A stretch of DNA of 64,000 nucleotides from the NCBI GenBank assembly GCA_028277445.1, contig JANQGG010000021.1, forward strand, positions 1 to 64,000, read 5' to 3'. The notes beneath the pieces were generated by a model, which saw nothing but the letters and a program-made list of their open reading frames with translations, ran no database searches and was not told where the DNA came from. The number at the start of each line of letters is the position of its first letter. Within the stretch, counting starts at the first letter, position 1. The DNA is from Chloroherpetonaceae bacterium. GTDB taxonomy: Bacteria; Bacteroidota; Chlorobiia; Chlorobiales; Chloroherpetonaceae. Of the stretch, positions 8,352 to 16,161 are shown piece after piece. The translations under genes were made by a program, and so were the position numbers.

Positions 8352-8366
8352 TGGCACAACTACTGC
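8352..8366 (+). promoter_or_regulatory. Possible sigma-54 (-24/-12) promoter
   Basis: tggcacaactactgc matches the sigma-54 pattern TGGCAC-N5-TTGC with C for the first T; the invariant GG and GC are exactly 12 bases apart. It points toward the gene at 8627, leaving a ~250-base leader. No enhancer site or bacterial enhancer-binding protein gene is visible nearby, so this is a candidate only. The remainder of 8305-8626 is A+T-rich without other clear structure. Confidence 0.35.
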
Positions 8367-8626
8367 TAAGACAAGTGGCATGGAGATCATTCATGGTAAA
8401 TACATCACCCCAAAATATAATAAGCCTGTTTGGCTAATAAAATAATTGCATAAAGTTTTATCTCCTGAAATGGTCATGTTTGGACATTATTTATCAACAT
8501 AAATGTTGAAAAATTCTTAATTCTACATTTTTGTCGATAAAGTTTTTCGGATTCAGACTTGAAATGCTTTATAAACGCTGATTTGAGAAGTTTATCGATT
8601 TTGGCACGGAAATTGAAAAAATAAAA

Positions 8627-9592
8627 GTGAGTTTTCAGGAATTTAAATCACCGACGATTATGGCTCAATTAGAAACTAATTTTGGAACCCTTACCGGACT
8701 TGATGTACGATCTTATTATTCAAATAAAAAGCAAGATGGCGCTATGGCTTGCGAGCGTTCATCCATTAAAACACCCTACGGCTTTTTAATACCTCAATAC
8801 GAGGCCGAAGATATGGGGCGTCGCCAGGTTAAGCCGCTTTATTGCTATAAATCCGGAGAATTGAAATCTGTACCGCTTCAAGAGCAAACCAATCTTTACA
8901 CATCAGTTGGGGTGATTCCGGCTGAGTTGGTGACATTTTATGCCAGCGGCGCCATCAAACGTGCGTTTCCGCTTGATGGTAAATTAAGTGGTTTCTGGAC
9001 ATGGGAAAACGAACAGCAGCTTTCTGTGCCGATAGAAATTAAAACGCCGGTTGGTTTAATTGATGCACGATTTATCGGAATACAGTTTTATGAAAGCGGC
9101 GCTATAAAAAGCTTTACCTTATGGCCGAATGAAACGGTGGTGGTTCAAACACCGGTGGGAAGGGTGAGTGTAAGAACAGGGATGTCGTTTTATGAAAACG
9201 GTGCTATTCGCTCGTTTGAACCGGCTGATGCTTTAACGGTTGAAACGTCCATCGGTTATTTAAATGCCTACGACACCAATCCGCTTGGTATTCATGGCGA
9301 TATTAATTCATTGCAATTTGATGAGCACGGCAAGGTTGTGGCTCTCAATACCATTGATAATGAAATTAAAGTGATTGATGCGTCAAACAATCGGTATCTT
9401 TATAAGCCCTTTTTAAAAGACGCATTATGCGGTCACAAGAAAAAAGAAGTGGTTCCGCTTCGAATAAAGTTTGAAGCAAACGCCATCATATTTCATGAAA
9501 ATGAAAAGCACCGGTTTTCGTTGTTGGATTGCGAATTTGAGATTACCGAAAATGAACTTGCTATTGAAGCCCCTCAAGCAAGCTGCGCTTAA
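8627..9592 (+). CDS. Protein with repeated YxSGxIKS motifs, function unknown
   Basis: 321 aa from a GTG at 8627; ATG at 8660 (MAQLETNFG) is an alternative start 11 codons in. At least four units share the form 'F/Y-Y-x-S/N-G-A/E-I/L-K/R-S/R' (CYKSGELKS, FYASGAIKR, FYESGAIKS, FYENGAIRS, and a looser FDEHGKVVA), each followed by TPVG- or TSIG-like strands. This resembles MORN-2/YwqK-type beta repeats, and I recall related proteins in anaerobes, but no activity is established from sequence. There is no signal peptide or membrane segment, so it is probably cytoplasmic. It stands alone. Confidence 0.8.
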   Translation: MSFQEFKSPTIMAQLETNFGTLTGLDVRSYYSNKKQDGAMACERSSIKTPYGFLIPQYEAEDMGRRQVKPLYCYKSGELKSVPLQEQTNLYTSVGVIPAELVTFYASGAIKRAFPLDGKLSGFWTWENEQQLSVPIEIKTPVGLIDARFIGIQFYESGAIKSFTLWPNETVVVQTPVGRVSVRTGMSFYENGAIRSFEPADALTVETSIGYLNAYDTNPLGIHGDINSLQFDEHGKVVALNTIDNEIKVIDASNNRYLYKPFLKDALCGHKKKEVVPLRIKFEANAIIFHENEKHRFSLLDCEFEITENELAIEAPQASCA

Positions 9593-9819
9593 TTTCAATG
9601 TGTAATGGGCTGTTACGATTGGTAACGGACGGCCTTTCATGCCATATCCCAATCAATAATCAAGCTGCCTCGATTCCTGGATATACCCAAGAATTGCTAG
9701 CGCTATGCTATCACAAAATCAAACGTGTTATCTGGAAAGGTGGTTAAAACCGTGTTTCTCACTATATTGGTCACAGTTTCTAGCCAACTGAAAAAAACTT
9801 TGACAGGAAAGGGAATGTG

Positions 9820-10155
9820 ATGAATTTCTTCAGCCGATTTGCCACCGTATGTGTTTTGGGGTTAAGCCTATGTGCTTTTACTACAAATTCCGCTGAGGCT
9901 CAGGATAAGAAAGATCAGGATGATCCGGCCAAAGTAGAAGGGATGATGGAAATGATGGGGCCAATGATGGGTATGATGATGCAAAACATGCTTGACGGTA
10001 TGCTAACCTATATGTCTAAACCCGAAACAGCCGAAAAGCTCGCGACGTTTTCAAAAAATTATTACGATGCGTTGCTAAAAAAAGGATTTACAAAAGAAGA
10101 AGCCATGAAGATCATCACCTCAATCAATGTTTTATCCATGCCAGCCATGAATTAA
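9820..10155 (+). CDS. Small secreted Met-rich protein
   Basis: 111 aa from ATG 9820, with an in-frame GTG immediately before it; AAAGGGA lies just upstream. Residues 1-28 form a signal peptide (FATVCVLGLSLCAFT then a likely cut after AEA). The mature part starts acidic (DKKDQDDPAK), then has a dense methionine cluster (MMEMMGPMMGMMMQNM, about residues 44-60), and ends with a helical KKGFTKEEAMKII segment. Met clusters of this type can bind Cu(I) or form an amphipathic helix; neither is shown here. It is likely periplasmic. No metal-handling gene is adjacent. Confidence 0.75.
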   Translation: MNFFSRFATVCVLGLSLCAFTTNSAEAQDKKDQDDPAKVEGMMEMMGPMMGMMMQNMLDGMLTYMSKPETAEKLATFSKNYYDALLKKGFTKEEAMKIITSINVLSMPAMN

Positions 10156-10514
10156 TTCCAACAAGTTGTCCTCGCATTCGAACTTTGCATGTGTCGGTTT
10201 CAGCCATTTGAGGTATCGGCGAAATCGGTTCAAAGATGGCCAGTTCAATTCAACTCATCCGCTTTATGATCACGTTAGTGGTGAAAGTTTAGACATGCCT
10301 ACAAAAAACCAAGAGCTTTTAGACGATCTCAACCATTTTCAGCGTCAGTCAAAATTCCAGAAACATAGTCCAAATTATCTACATCAATGTGGATTGATCA
10401 AAAATGTAAATTATTTTTTACTTTTTTGTTGAAAGGTTAATAAATTTTAATAAATTTACGAGTCTTATTTAGAAATGTAGGATTATGTTAATCATAGATT
10501 AAAAATATAAACAC
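10156..10514 (+). other. Gene-poor interval upstream of amt
   Basis: No convincing gene. An 88-codon frame from a TTG at 10166 exists but has no ribosome site and a composition unlike its neighbours. The last ~80 bases before amt are A+T-rich and must contain its promoter, but no box stands out clearly enough to name. Confidence 0.4.
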
Positions 10515-11843
10515 ATGTACAAAAAACTGATTAAGGGTGTTTTCATGCTGATCGTAGCTTTAGGGGTAGCTGAAACAGCATGGGCATCAGGAGAAACCAC
10601 GGATTCAGGTACAACAGCCTGGATGCTAACCGCAACAACATTGGTGCTTTTAATGGTACCGGGACTGGCTATGTTTTATGGCGGTTTGGTACGCACAAAA
10701 AATGTGTTGGGTACCATGATGCATAGTTTTGCCGCAATGGTCATTATCGGTGTATTATGGCCGGCTTTCGGTTATGCAATAAGTTTTGGAGATGGTGTTT
10801 TAGGCGGATGGTTCGGATGGAATCCTGACTATGTTTTTCTTAATGGGATTGATGACACGATTATGGATGCCGGTATTCCCGAGTATGTCTTTGCTATGTT
10901 CCAGGGCAAATTTGCCATTATTGCACCGGCGCTAATTGCAGGCGCTTTTGCTGAGCGAGTCACGTTCAGAGGTTACATTCTCTTTATTTCGTTATGGAGT
11001 CTTTTAGTTTACAGCCCAATTTGCCATTGGGTATGGGCCGGCGATGGGTTTCTGTATAACATGGGACCAGCAGGCGCTATTGATTTTGCAGGTGGCACAG
11101 TGGTTCATATTTCATCAGGTGTAAGTGCATTGGTTGCGGCGCTATACCTCGGCGCACGGCGCGGTTACCCTAAAAACGTGATGAAACCAAATAACCTGGT
11201 GATGACCTTAATCGGCGCAGGCTTGCTTTGGGTCGGTTGGTTCGGATTTAACGCAGGTAGCGCAGTGGCCAGCGATCTGGATACAGGCCGTGCTTTAACT
11301 GTAACTCAAATTGCTGCGGCATCAGGCGCTATGGCTTGGTTGGTTATAGAAGCAATCATGTTTAAGAAAGCCACCAGCCTCGGTGTTGCCTCGGGCATTT
11401 TGGCCGGTTTGGTTGCCATTACTCCGGCAGCCGGTGTGGTTCAACCCGTTGGCGCAATTATTATTGGATTTGCAGCGGCAATCTTTTGTTTCTTGGCCAT
11501 ACAACTTAAAGATCGTTTAGGATTTGATGACAGCCTGGATGCCTTTGGCATTCATGGTATAGGTGGTATTGTAGGTGCATTGACACTGACATTTTTTATT
11601 CGCGATAGCTGGATGGCTGAAGCTGCAGAAGCTGCCGGAGGCAGTTGGAGTGTATGGCAGCAATTTGGCATTCAGGCCGCTGCGGTTGGTATTACCATTG
11701 TTTATGCCGCTGTGGTAACCATAGTGCTTGTTGTGCTCATTGAGAAAATCCTGGGCTTCAGAATGAAACAGGATGAAGAAATGTCCGGTCTTGATCATAG
11801 CGTGCACGGTGAGCATGGCTATGGCTTAATCAACCCAAATTAA
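10515..11843 (+). CDS. amt: Ammonium transporter (Amt/MEP family)
   Basis: 442 aa with a cleavable signal peptide (about residues 1-24, ending AWA), as in E. coli AmtB, then eleven membrane segments. Family landmarks are PGLAMFYGGLVRTKN, the first pore histidine in ICHWVWAGDGFL, DFAGGTVVHISSG, and the second pore histidine in DAFGIHGIGGIVG. The protein conducts ammonium across the inner membrane. The C-terminal cytoplasmic tail (GLDHSVHGEHGYGL) is the part that contacts PII. A PII gene follows 10 bases later, so the pair forms the classic nitrogen-sensing operon. Confidence 0.95.
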   Translation: MYKKLIKGVFMLIVALGVAETAWASGETTDSGTTAWMLTATTLVLLMVPGLAMFYGGLVRTKNVLGTMMHSFAAMVIIGVLWPAFGYAISFGDGVLGGWFGWNPDYVFLNGIDDTIMDAGIPEYVFAMFQGKFAIIAPALIAGAFAERVTFRGYILFISLWSLLVYSPICHWVWAGDGFLYNMGPAGAIDFAGGTVVHISSGVSALVAALYLGARRGYPKNVMKPNNLVMTLIGAGLLWVGWFGFNAGSAVASDLDTGRALTVTQIAAASGAMAWLVIEAIMFKKATSLGVASGILAGLVAITPAAGVVQPVGAIIIGFAAAIFCFLAIQLKDRLGFDDSLDAFGIHGIGGIVGALTLTFFIRDSWMAEAAEAAGGSWSVWQQFGIQAAAVGITIVYAAVVTIVLVVLIEKILGFRMKQDEEMSGLDHSVHGEHGYGLINPN

Positions 11844-11853
11844 TTCTAAAACC

Positions 11854-12195
11854 ATGAAATTAATTACAGCAATTATACAGGAAGATAAACTGGATGCGGT
11901 TCGTGAGGCGCTCATTCAAGCCGATATTTCGCGGATTTCGGTTAGCCGGATTTCAGGTCACGGACGGCAGGAAGATATCGATATCTATCGCGGTCGGAAG
12001 ATCGCGCCAAACCTCATTCCAAAAATTCGCATTGAAATTGCGGTTAATGAGGAGTTTGTTGAAGTAACCATCGATACCATTATTAAGGCAGCCAAACATG
12101 GCGATGGCGTCGTGGGCGATGGTAAAATCTTTGTCACGCCATTAGAAGAATGCGTTCGAATCCGAACCAACGAACGGGGCGGAGAAGCCATCTGA
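11854..12195 (+). CDS. glnB: PII nitrogen regulatory protein (GlnB/GlnK family)
   Basis: 113 aa. PII trimers bind ATP/ADP and 2-oxoglutarate and plug or release partners such as Amt and glutamine synthetase. Signatures are GHGRQEDIDIYRG leading into the T-loop, KHGDGVVGDGKIFV (B-loop) and VRIRTNERGGEAI (C-loop). The T-loop is IYRGRKIAPNLIPKIRIEI: the place of E. coli Tyr51, the uridylylation site, is occupied by Ile50. Regulation is therefore probably by ligand binding alone. It sits 10 bases after amt and is followed by a strong terminator. Confidence 0.95.
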   Translation: MKLITAIIQEDKLDAVREALIQADISRISVSRISGHGRQEDIDIYRGRKIAPNLIPKIRIEIAVNEEFVEVTIDTIIKAAKHGDGVVGDGKIFVTPLEECVRIRTNERGGEAI

Positions 12196-12223
12196 TCAGT
12201 TCTAGTTAAATAGCTCTATTTTC

Positions 12224-12258
12224 AACCTGCAAAAGTCGGCTTTTGCAGGTTTTTTTTT
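12224..12258 (+). terminator. Rho-independent terminator of amt-glnB
   Basis: Perfect stem acctgcaaaag / cttttgcaggt around a tcgg loop, followed by eight T residues, 30 bases after the glnB stop. The A-rich left flank gives some activity on the other strand too, where the pentapeptide-repeat gene ends at 12266. Confidence 0.92.
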
Positions 12259-12265
12259 CGCAAAT

Positions 12266-13960
12266 CTATTTGGGTTCTACAAACAAGTGTTGATATTGTT
12301 TTCTGAGAGTGTTCTCTAATTTTTGTTCTAAACCTTTTACGCCATAAAGAGTTTTAACTTTGGAAAGCTGCTTTAATTTTCCTTGAATTGTAGTATCAGA
12401 TTCTTTTTTATCAGAATTGTAAAGTCCAAATTTAACGCCTCGTAAGATTGTCCTATTAAATTCTACTCCTTCAAGTTGGGTTCCCCTAAAATCACAGCGA
12501 TCTATTTCAGCATCCTTGAATTTTGTGCCATTCAGTTTTGATCTATAAAATGTTACGCCAACTAGTTTGACTCCATTAAAGTCGGTATTATTAAGTTGGG
12601 CAAACGAAAAGTCGGCGTTATCAAGTTTAGCGCCCCTAAAATCAGAACTATCAAGTTTAGCATTCCTAAAATTTGCTTCTGCTAGTTGAGCCCAACCAAA
12701 GTTGGCATTTGCAAGTAGGGTGTTATTGAAAGCAGTACAGTCAAGTACAGCGTTAAAAAATATTGAATAGTTAAGTTTAGCATCCTTAAAGTTAGCATTA
12801 TGTAGCTGGGCGTTAAAAAAGTCGGCACCATCAAGTTGGGCGCTTGTAAAGTTTGCGCCATCAAGTTGAGCACTTGTAAAATTGGCGCCATCAAGTTGAG
12901 CACTTGTAAAGCTGGAGCCATCAAGTTGAGCGCTTGTAAAGCTGGCGCCAGAAAGTTTTGCAGTTTTAAAGTTTGCGCCTTGACATTGTGAATTATTGAA
13001 ACGACATTCAGTAAGCATAGCTCTGGTAAGATTTGTATGTCTTAAAGAAGCGTTTCTAAAATCAACTTTCTTTAGTATAGCTTCAGTTAAATTAGCGCCT
13101 TGTAACTGTATACCTGATAAATCTAACCAATATAAATTCTTATAATCTTGCAAAGGTTCTTCAATTAATTTCTGATAGCTTAAATCCACATAAAGTAAAT
13201 TTGAAAGAAATGGAAAATTTTTCGCCTTACCGGAAAATGCTAAAGGGCACATAATAAATATATAGACGAAAACAAAAACTGTATTTGCAGCAATCAGCAA
13301 AACAATTCCTGAATTTTGCCATGCAAAAATCAGTTTTTTCATTAACCCAGGCGGCATTTTCACCTTTTCATAATTAATCCAAAACCAATAAGATAGTCCT
13401 ATACTAATAAATTGAAATAAGATAACGAGATAAGTAAATACAGGTTCATGTCTTCGGATATACCACATTGGAAAGAGCATTAAAATTAGTGGGAGTAACC
13501 ACCAAAGTACAATATTCACAACAGTCTTCTGTAACATACCAACTGGACCTGGTATAGGGTTATTACCGATATTGATAATCCATGGGTAAATATGTTTTGC
13601 GTTAAAATCAGAGTAAGTGTTTTTAAGTTTATCTAGAAGCGTTTTAAGATGGTGTAGGTAAAGTTGAAAGTATGAGAAAAGAATTAATGCCGCTAATGGG
13701 GCTACAAAAAAGAATCCAGTTACTGGAATCTGAACGCCTATGATCGGTAAATTAATTTTTTCATTGTTCAGGATAAGCTGTCGATCTGTTGTACTTACAA
13801 CTGTTAGAGCACAGTAAAACAGAAAACCAATGTAAATTAAGTATATACTTCGCGTGTTTTTGGAAGCTTCTTCAATATTATTGATAAGAAGCTCTGGCGT
13901 TTCTATAGATTCATTCTTTTCTTGAGAATCAGGTTTTTTATCCAATGGGGAATTTTCCAT
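12266..13960 (-). CDS. Membrane-anchored pentapeptide-repeat protein
   Basis: 564 aa. The N-terminal ~240 residues hold about five hydrophobic segments (IYLIYIGFLFYCALTVV, FFFVAPLAALILFSYF, IVLWWLLPLILMLFPMW, YLVILFQFISIGLSYWF, IVLLIAANTVFVFVYIF). From about residue 275 to 510 there are more than 40 A(D/N)LxX-type pentapeptides (for example GANLTEAILKKVDF and LDGANFTSAQ), which fold as a right-handed square beta-helix. Then a Lys-rich C-terminal tail follows. The helix presumably projects into the cytoplasm. Its function is unknown; such proteins can act as scaffolds or DNA mimics. It contains a recent 30-bp tandem duplication. Confidence 0.88.
   Translation of the reverse strand: MENSPLDKKPDSQEKNESIETPELLINNIEEASKNTRSIYLIYIGFLFYCALTVVSTTDRQLILNNEKINLPIIGVQIPVTGFFFVAPLAALILFSYFQLYLHHLKTLLDKLKNTYSDFNAKHIYPWIINIGNNPIPGPVGMLQKTVVNIVLWWLLPLILMLFPMWYIRRHEPVFTYLVILFQFISIGLSYWFWINYEKVKMPPGLMKKLIFAWQNSGIVLLIAANTVFVFVYIFIMCPLAFSGKAKNFPFLSNLLYVDLSYQKLIEEPLQDYKNLYWLDLSGIQLQGANLTEAILKKVDFRNASLRHTNLTRAMLTECRFNNSQCQGANFKTAKLSGASFTSAQLDGSSFTSAQLDGANFTSAQLDGANFTSAQLDGADFFNAQLHNANFKDAKLNYSIFFNAVLDCTAFNNTLLANANFGWAQLAEANFRNAKLDSSDFRGAKLDNADFSFAQLNNTDFNGVKLVGVTFYRSKLNGTKFKDAEIDRCDFRGTQLEGVEFNRTILRGVKFGLYNSDKKESDTTIQGKLKQLSKVKTLYGVKGLEQKLENTLRKQYQHLFVEPK
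12831..12950 (-). repeat. Four 30-bp tandem repeats inside the pentapeptide gene
   Basis: Units 12831-12860, 12861-12890, 12891-12920 and 12921-12950 share 'tcaagttg[ag]gc.cttgtaaa' and end in gcca, differing at only a few positions. They encode LDGxxFTSAQ four times, i.e. two pentapeptides per unit. The near identity shows recent expansion by slippage or unequal exchange, in frame and in register with the beta-helix coil. Confidence 0.9.
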
Positions 13961-14350
13961 ATGAGTTAAATATAGGATTACAGATAAGCGATCATTAAAA
14001 AAGTATTTATTTATAAGATGTAATCAAAATGGCCTGCAGCTATTGATTTCAAAGAGGAAATGAAATATTCCAGTACACTCATTTACTAACCCAGGTAAAA
14101 AAATAAAAGTCATTCATTACACCAATCTTGCCTTTTTAGTAAGCCACACAAAAAAACAAAGGCTTTTTTTAAATGCATTCGTACATAAAGAAAAGAGGCA
14201 TAGGCGGCTTAATCCAGGCAAGCTATTTATTCAGGATAAAAACCTCAACATCTTAACTGAATCCTGAATGTCTTTAGCCTCAATGTTCTTCCAGGATCTC
14301 TTAACGCACATTATGGAAAACCTTTATTTAGAAACAAATCAAAGGAGGGC
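13961..14350 (+). other. Intergenic region with an inverted repeat upstream of the papain-like peptidase gene
   Basis: No gene seen. attcaggat (14229-14237) and atcctgaat (14261-14269) form a 9-bp perfect inverted repeat with a 23-base spacer about 80 bases before the start codon; it could be an operator or a leader hairpin. AGGAGG at 14342-14347 is the ribosome site of the next gene. Confidence 0.4.
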
Positions 14351-15262
14351 ATGATGAATTCCATGTATAACAAACTTCGGTTATCTGCTTCAGGAGAGCT
14401 AATCGGAACAGGTTGGTTGCCGCCTCTGCCGGATCTAAGAGATTACACCGAAAGCATGGGCGAGATTCCCAAGATGGCTGAGAAGCTTGGCATTTCTCAA
14501 AAATCAAAAGTCTCATTACCCACCTCCGTGGATTTACGAGAGCATTTTTCACCCGTTGAAAATCAGTTGAACATCGGATCGTGTACGGCGCATGCTGCCA
14601 TAGGCGTGGTTGAGTATGTTCAGAGACGGGCGTATGGTAAACATATCGAAGGTTCGCGGTTGTTTGTTTATAAAGTCACCCGTAATCTAATGGGCGTAAC
14701 CGGCGATACCGGCGGGTGGTTGAGAAACACTATGGGAGCGCTTGCTCTTTGCGGCGTTGCGCCTGAAAAGTATTGGCCTTACGAAACTGAAAAGTTCGAT
14801 AATGAGCCCACATCCTTCGTGTATGCCGTTGCAGATAATTATGAAGCCGTCAATTATTTTTGCCACGATCCCTTAGGCCAGAATATCCCAAGAGATATGG
14901 TTTTAAAACGTGTTAAAACATTTCTGGCCGCAGGCATACCGTCGATGTTTGGTTTCTTTGGTTTTGATTCATTTGACAGATCTGATTGCAAAGGTTGCAT
15001 TCCATTCCCTTGTCCTGGTGAAAGGGCAAAGTGGGGGCATGCCATTGTTGCCGTTGGGTACGACGACAAAAAAGAAATCAAAAATAAAGCATGCAACAAA
15101 AAAACAAAAGGCGCCTTATTGATTCGAAATTCATGGGGAACCGGTTGGGGTGATGATGGGTATGGATTTATACCTTACGACTATATTCTGAAAGGCTTAG
15201 CCGTGGATTTCTGGTCGTTATTATCTATGAATTGGGTCAATACCAAACAATTTGGCATCTAA
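14351..15262 (+). CDS. Papain-like cysteine peptidase (family C1A)
   Basis: 303 aa, with a strong AGGAGG four bases before the ATG. The catalytic triad is visible: Cys78 in NIGSCTAHA, His230 in WGHAIVAVGYDD and Asn260 in IRNSWGTGWGDDGYG. A GWLPPLPDLRDYTES segment near residue 25 and SVDLREHFSPVENQ before the Cys are typical of the bacterial branch. A Cys-rich loop (SDCKGCIPFPCPGE) precedes the His. There is no signal peptide and no long propeptide, so it either acts in the cytoplasm or leaves by a non-Sec route. It is followed by a terminator-like hairpin, then small ORFs and a transthyretin-like-domain gene on the same strand. Confidence 0.9.
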   Translation: MMNSMYNKLRLSASGELIGTGWLPPLPDLRDYTESMGEIPKMAEKLGISQKSKVSLPTSVDLREHFSPVENQLNIGSCTAHAAIGVVEYVQRRAYGKHIEGSRLFVYKVTRNLMGVTGDTGGWLRNTMGALALCGVAPEKYWPYETEKFDNEPTSFVYAVADNYEAVNYFCHDPLGQNIPRDMVLKRVKTFLAAGIPSMFGFFGFDSFDRSDCKGCIPFPCPGERAKWGHAIVAVGYDDKKEIKNKACNKKTKGALLIRNSWGTGWGDDGYGFIPYDYILKGLAVDFWSLLSMNWVNTKQFGI

Positions 15263-15341
15263 TAATATAAGATGTGTCTTGACGAAAAAAATGGTACAAA
15301 GAGAGGTATTTAATTCAAAAGTATCTTTCGCTATCGTTCCA

Positions 15342-15395
15342 AAGCAACCCTTCTCCGGCGTAATAAACCCCATAAAGGGTTGCTTACTTTTTAAA
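15342..15395 (+). terminator. Probable terminator after the papain-like peptidase gene
   Basis: Perfect 11-bp stem aagcaaccctt / aagggttgctt with a 22-base loop, followed by acttttta, 80 bases past the stop codon. The loop is long and the T run short, so strength is uncertain. Confidence 0.55.
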
Positions 15396-15718
15396 GGTGT
15401 TGATAAATGAGGGCAATGTAGTCATTGTTCTTGCAAAATTAACTGAAAAACCTGCTGCGCAGGGCATCAAGGTTTGTTGATGGCTGCTTAATACCCCTCA
15501 TGTCTTTTACGCTTAAGTTTGCATGATGGATCATTGATATGTGATCCTTGGAGAGAGCCCCTGAATTTTCAATCAAATTAAGGACAATGAAATAATCCTT
15601 ACCGGGTTGTTAATCGAACAAGAATACAACGTCGTTGCCCCTATCGATTCTGAACTGAATTCCTCTGCTGCAATTGTTTTTCATAGCGTTTAATCACCGA
15701 AAGGAGGTGGATACCTTT

Positions 15719-15787
15719 TTGCGCCCTGTTGGTTTAATGGTGAAAACCAATGGATTGGCCGGAGGTTCAACATCACCATATATCTAG
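15719..15787 (+). CDS. Possible 22-residue leader-size peptide
   Basis: A near-ideal ribosome site (aaaggaggtgg, 15700-15710) is followed eight bases later by TTG 15719, opening a frame that would read MRPVGLMVKTNGLAGGSTSP-YI before TAG. It lies 33 bases ahead of another small ORF with its own ribosome site. No other use for the strong ribosome site is seen. The flanking stretch 15396-15700 has no other recognisable content. Coding status is unproven. Confidence 0.3.
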   Translation: MRPVGLMVKTNGLAGGSTSPYI

Positions 15788-15820
15788 TCCCTTATCACAA
15801 CAAAATTACAGGAGAGCATT

Positions 15821-16000
15821 ATGCCGACACCTTATTGGAATAAAATCGAGAAATACTGGTATTTCTGGTTCGTTGAAAATCCTGGCGGACGTTTGTTCCT
15901 AAAACTTGAAGATGGATCAACCACATACATCAACATCAATGATAAGATGTTGGCGAAGCCGAAGGTTAGCCTTTCATCACGTTACTTTTTCAACATTTAA
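15821..16000 (+). CDS. Small ORF, 59 aa, unknown function
   Basis: ATG with a good ribosome site (aggagag, ending four bases upstream). The product is aromatic-rich at the start (PYWNKIEKYWYFWFVENPGG) and ends SLSSRYFFNI. It looks like a compact beta protein (RLFLKLEDGSTTYINI). No signal peptide or known family. Same strand and even spacing with the next two genes suggest one transcript. Confidence 0.55.
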   Translation: MPTPYWNKIEKYWYFWFVENPGGRLFLKLEDGSTTYININDKMLAKPKVSLSSRYFFNI

Positions 16001-16017
16001 TCAGAAAGGACAATGTT

Positions 16018-16143
16018 ATGGCTGTTCAAGTTGAACGATACTACGCTCGATGGAGCCCCACAAATCTCACCATTTATAATGAATCTATTCTACACGCTTG
16101 TTTCAAAACTTGCTTAAGAATGGAATTTCTAAAGTCAATCTAA
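16018..16143 (+). CDS. Small ORF, 41 aa, unknown function
   Basis: ATG 17 bases after the previous stop, preceded by agaaagga. Product starts MAVQVERYYARWSPTNLTIY and ends with a Cys-containing tail (HACFKTCLRMEFLKSI). The next gene begins 18 bases downstream with its own AAGGAG site. It is too short to classify. The regular gene-ribosome-site pattern supports it being translated. Confidence 0.45.
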   Translation: MAVQVERYYARWSPTNLTIYNESILHACFKTCLRMEFLKSI

Positions 16144-16161
16144 ATCAATAAGGAGCAAAAA

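Noticed and set aside
8602-8616. Second sigma-54-like sequence (tggcacggaaattga)
   Set aside because: The -12 GC is GA and the element lies only ~10 bases from the GTG start at 8627; would require the ATG at 8660.
10166-10432. 88-codon frame upstream of amt
   Set aside because: Starts at TTG without a ribosome site, low-complexity end and no family resemblance; probably chance.
12831-12950. Thought of a CRISPR array because of ~30-bp repeats
   Set aside because: Units abut without spacers and keep the pentapeptide reading frame.
14150-14180. Hairpin-like gcctttt...aaaggc followed by T run
   Set aside because: Pairing is mostly A/T with a long loop and no gene ends just upstream; not called as a terminator.
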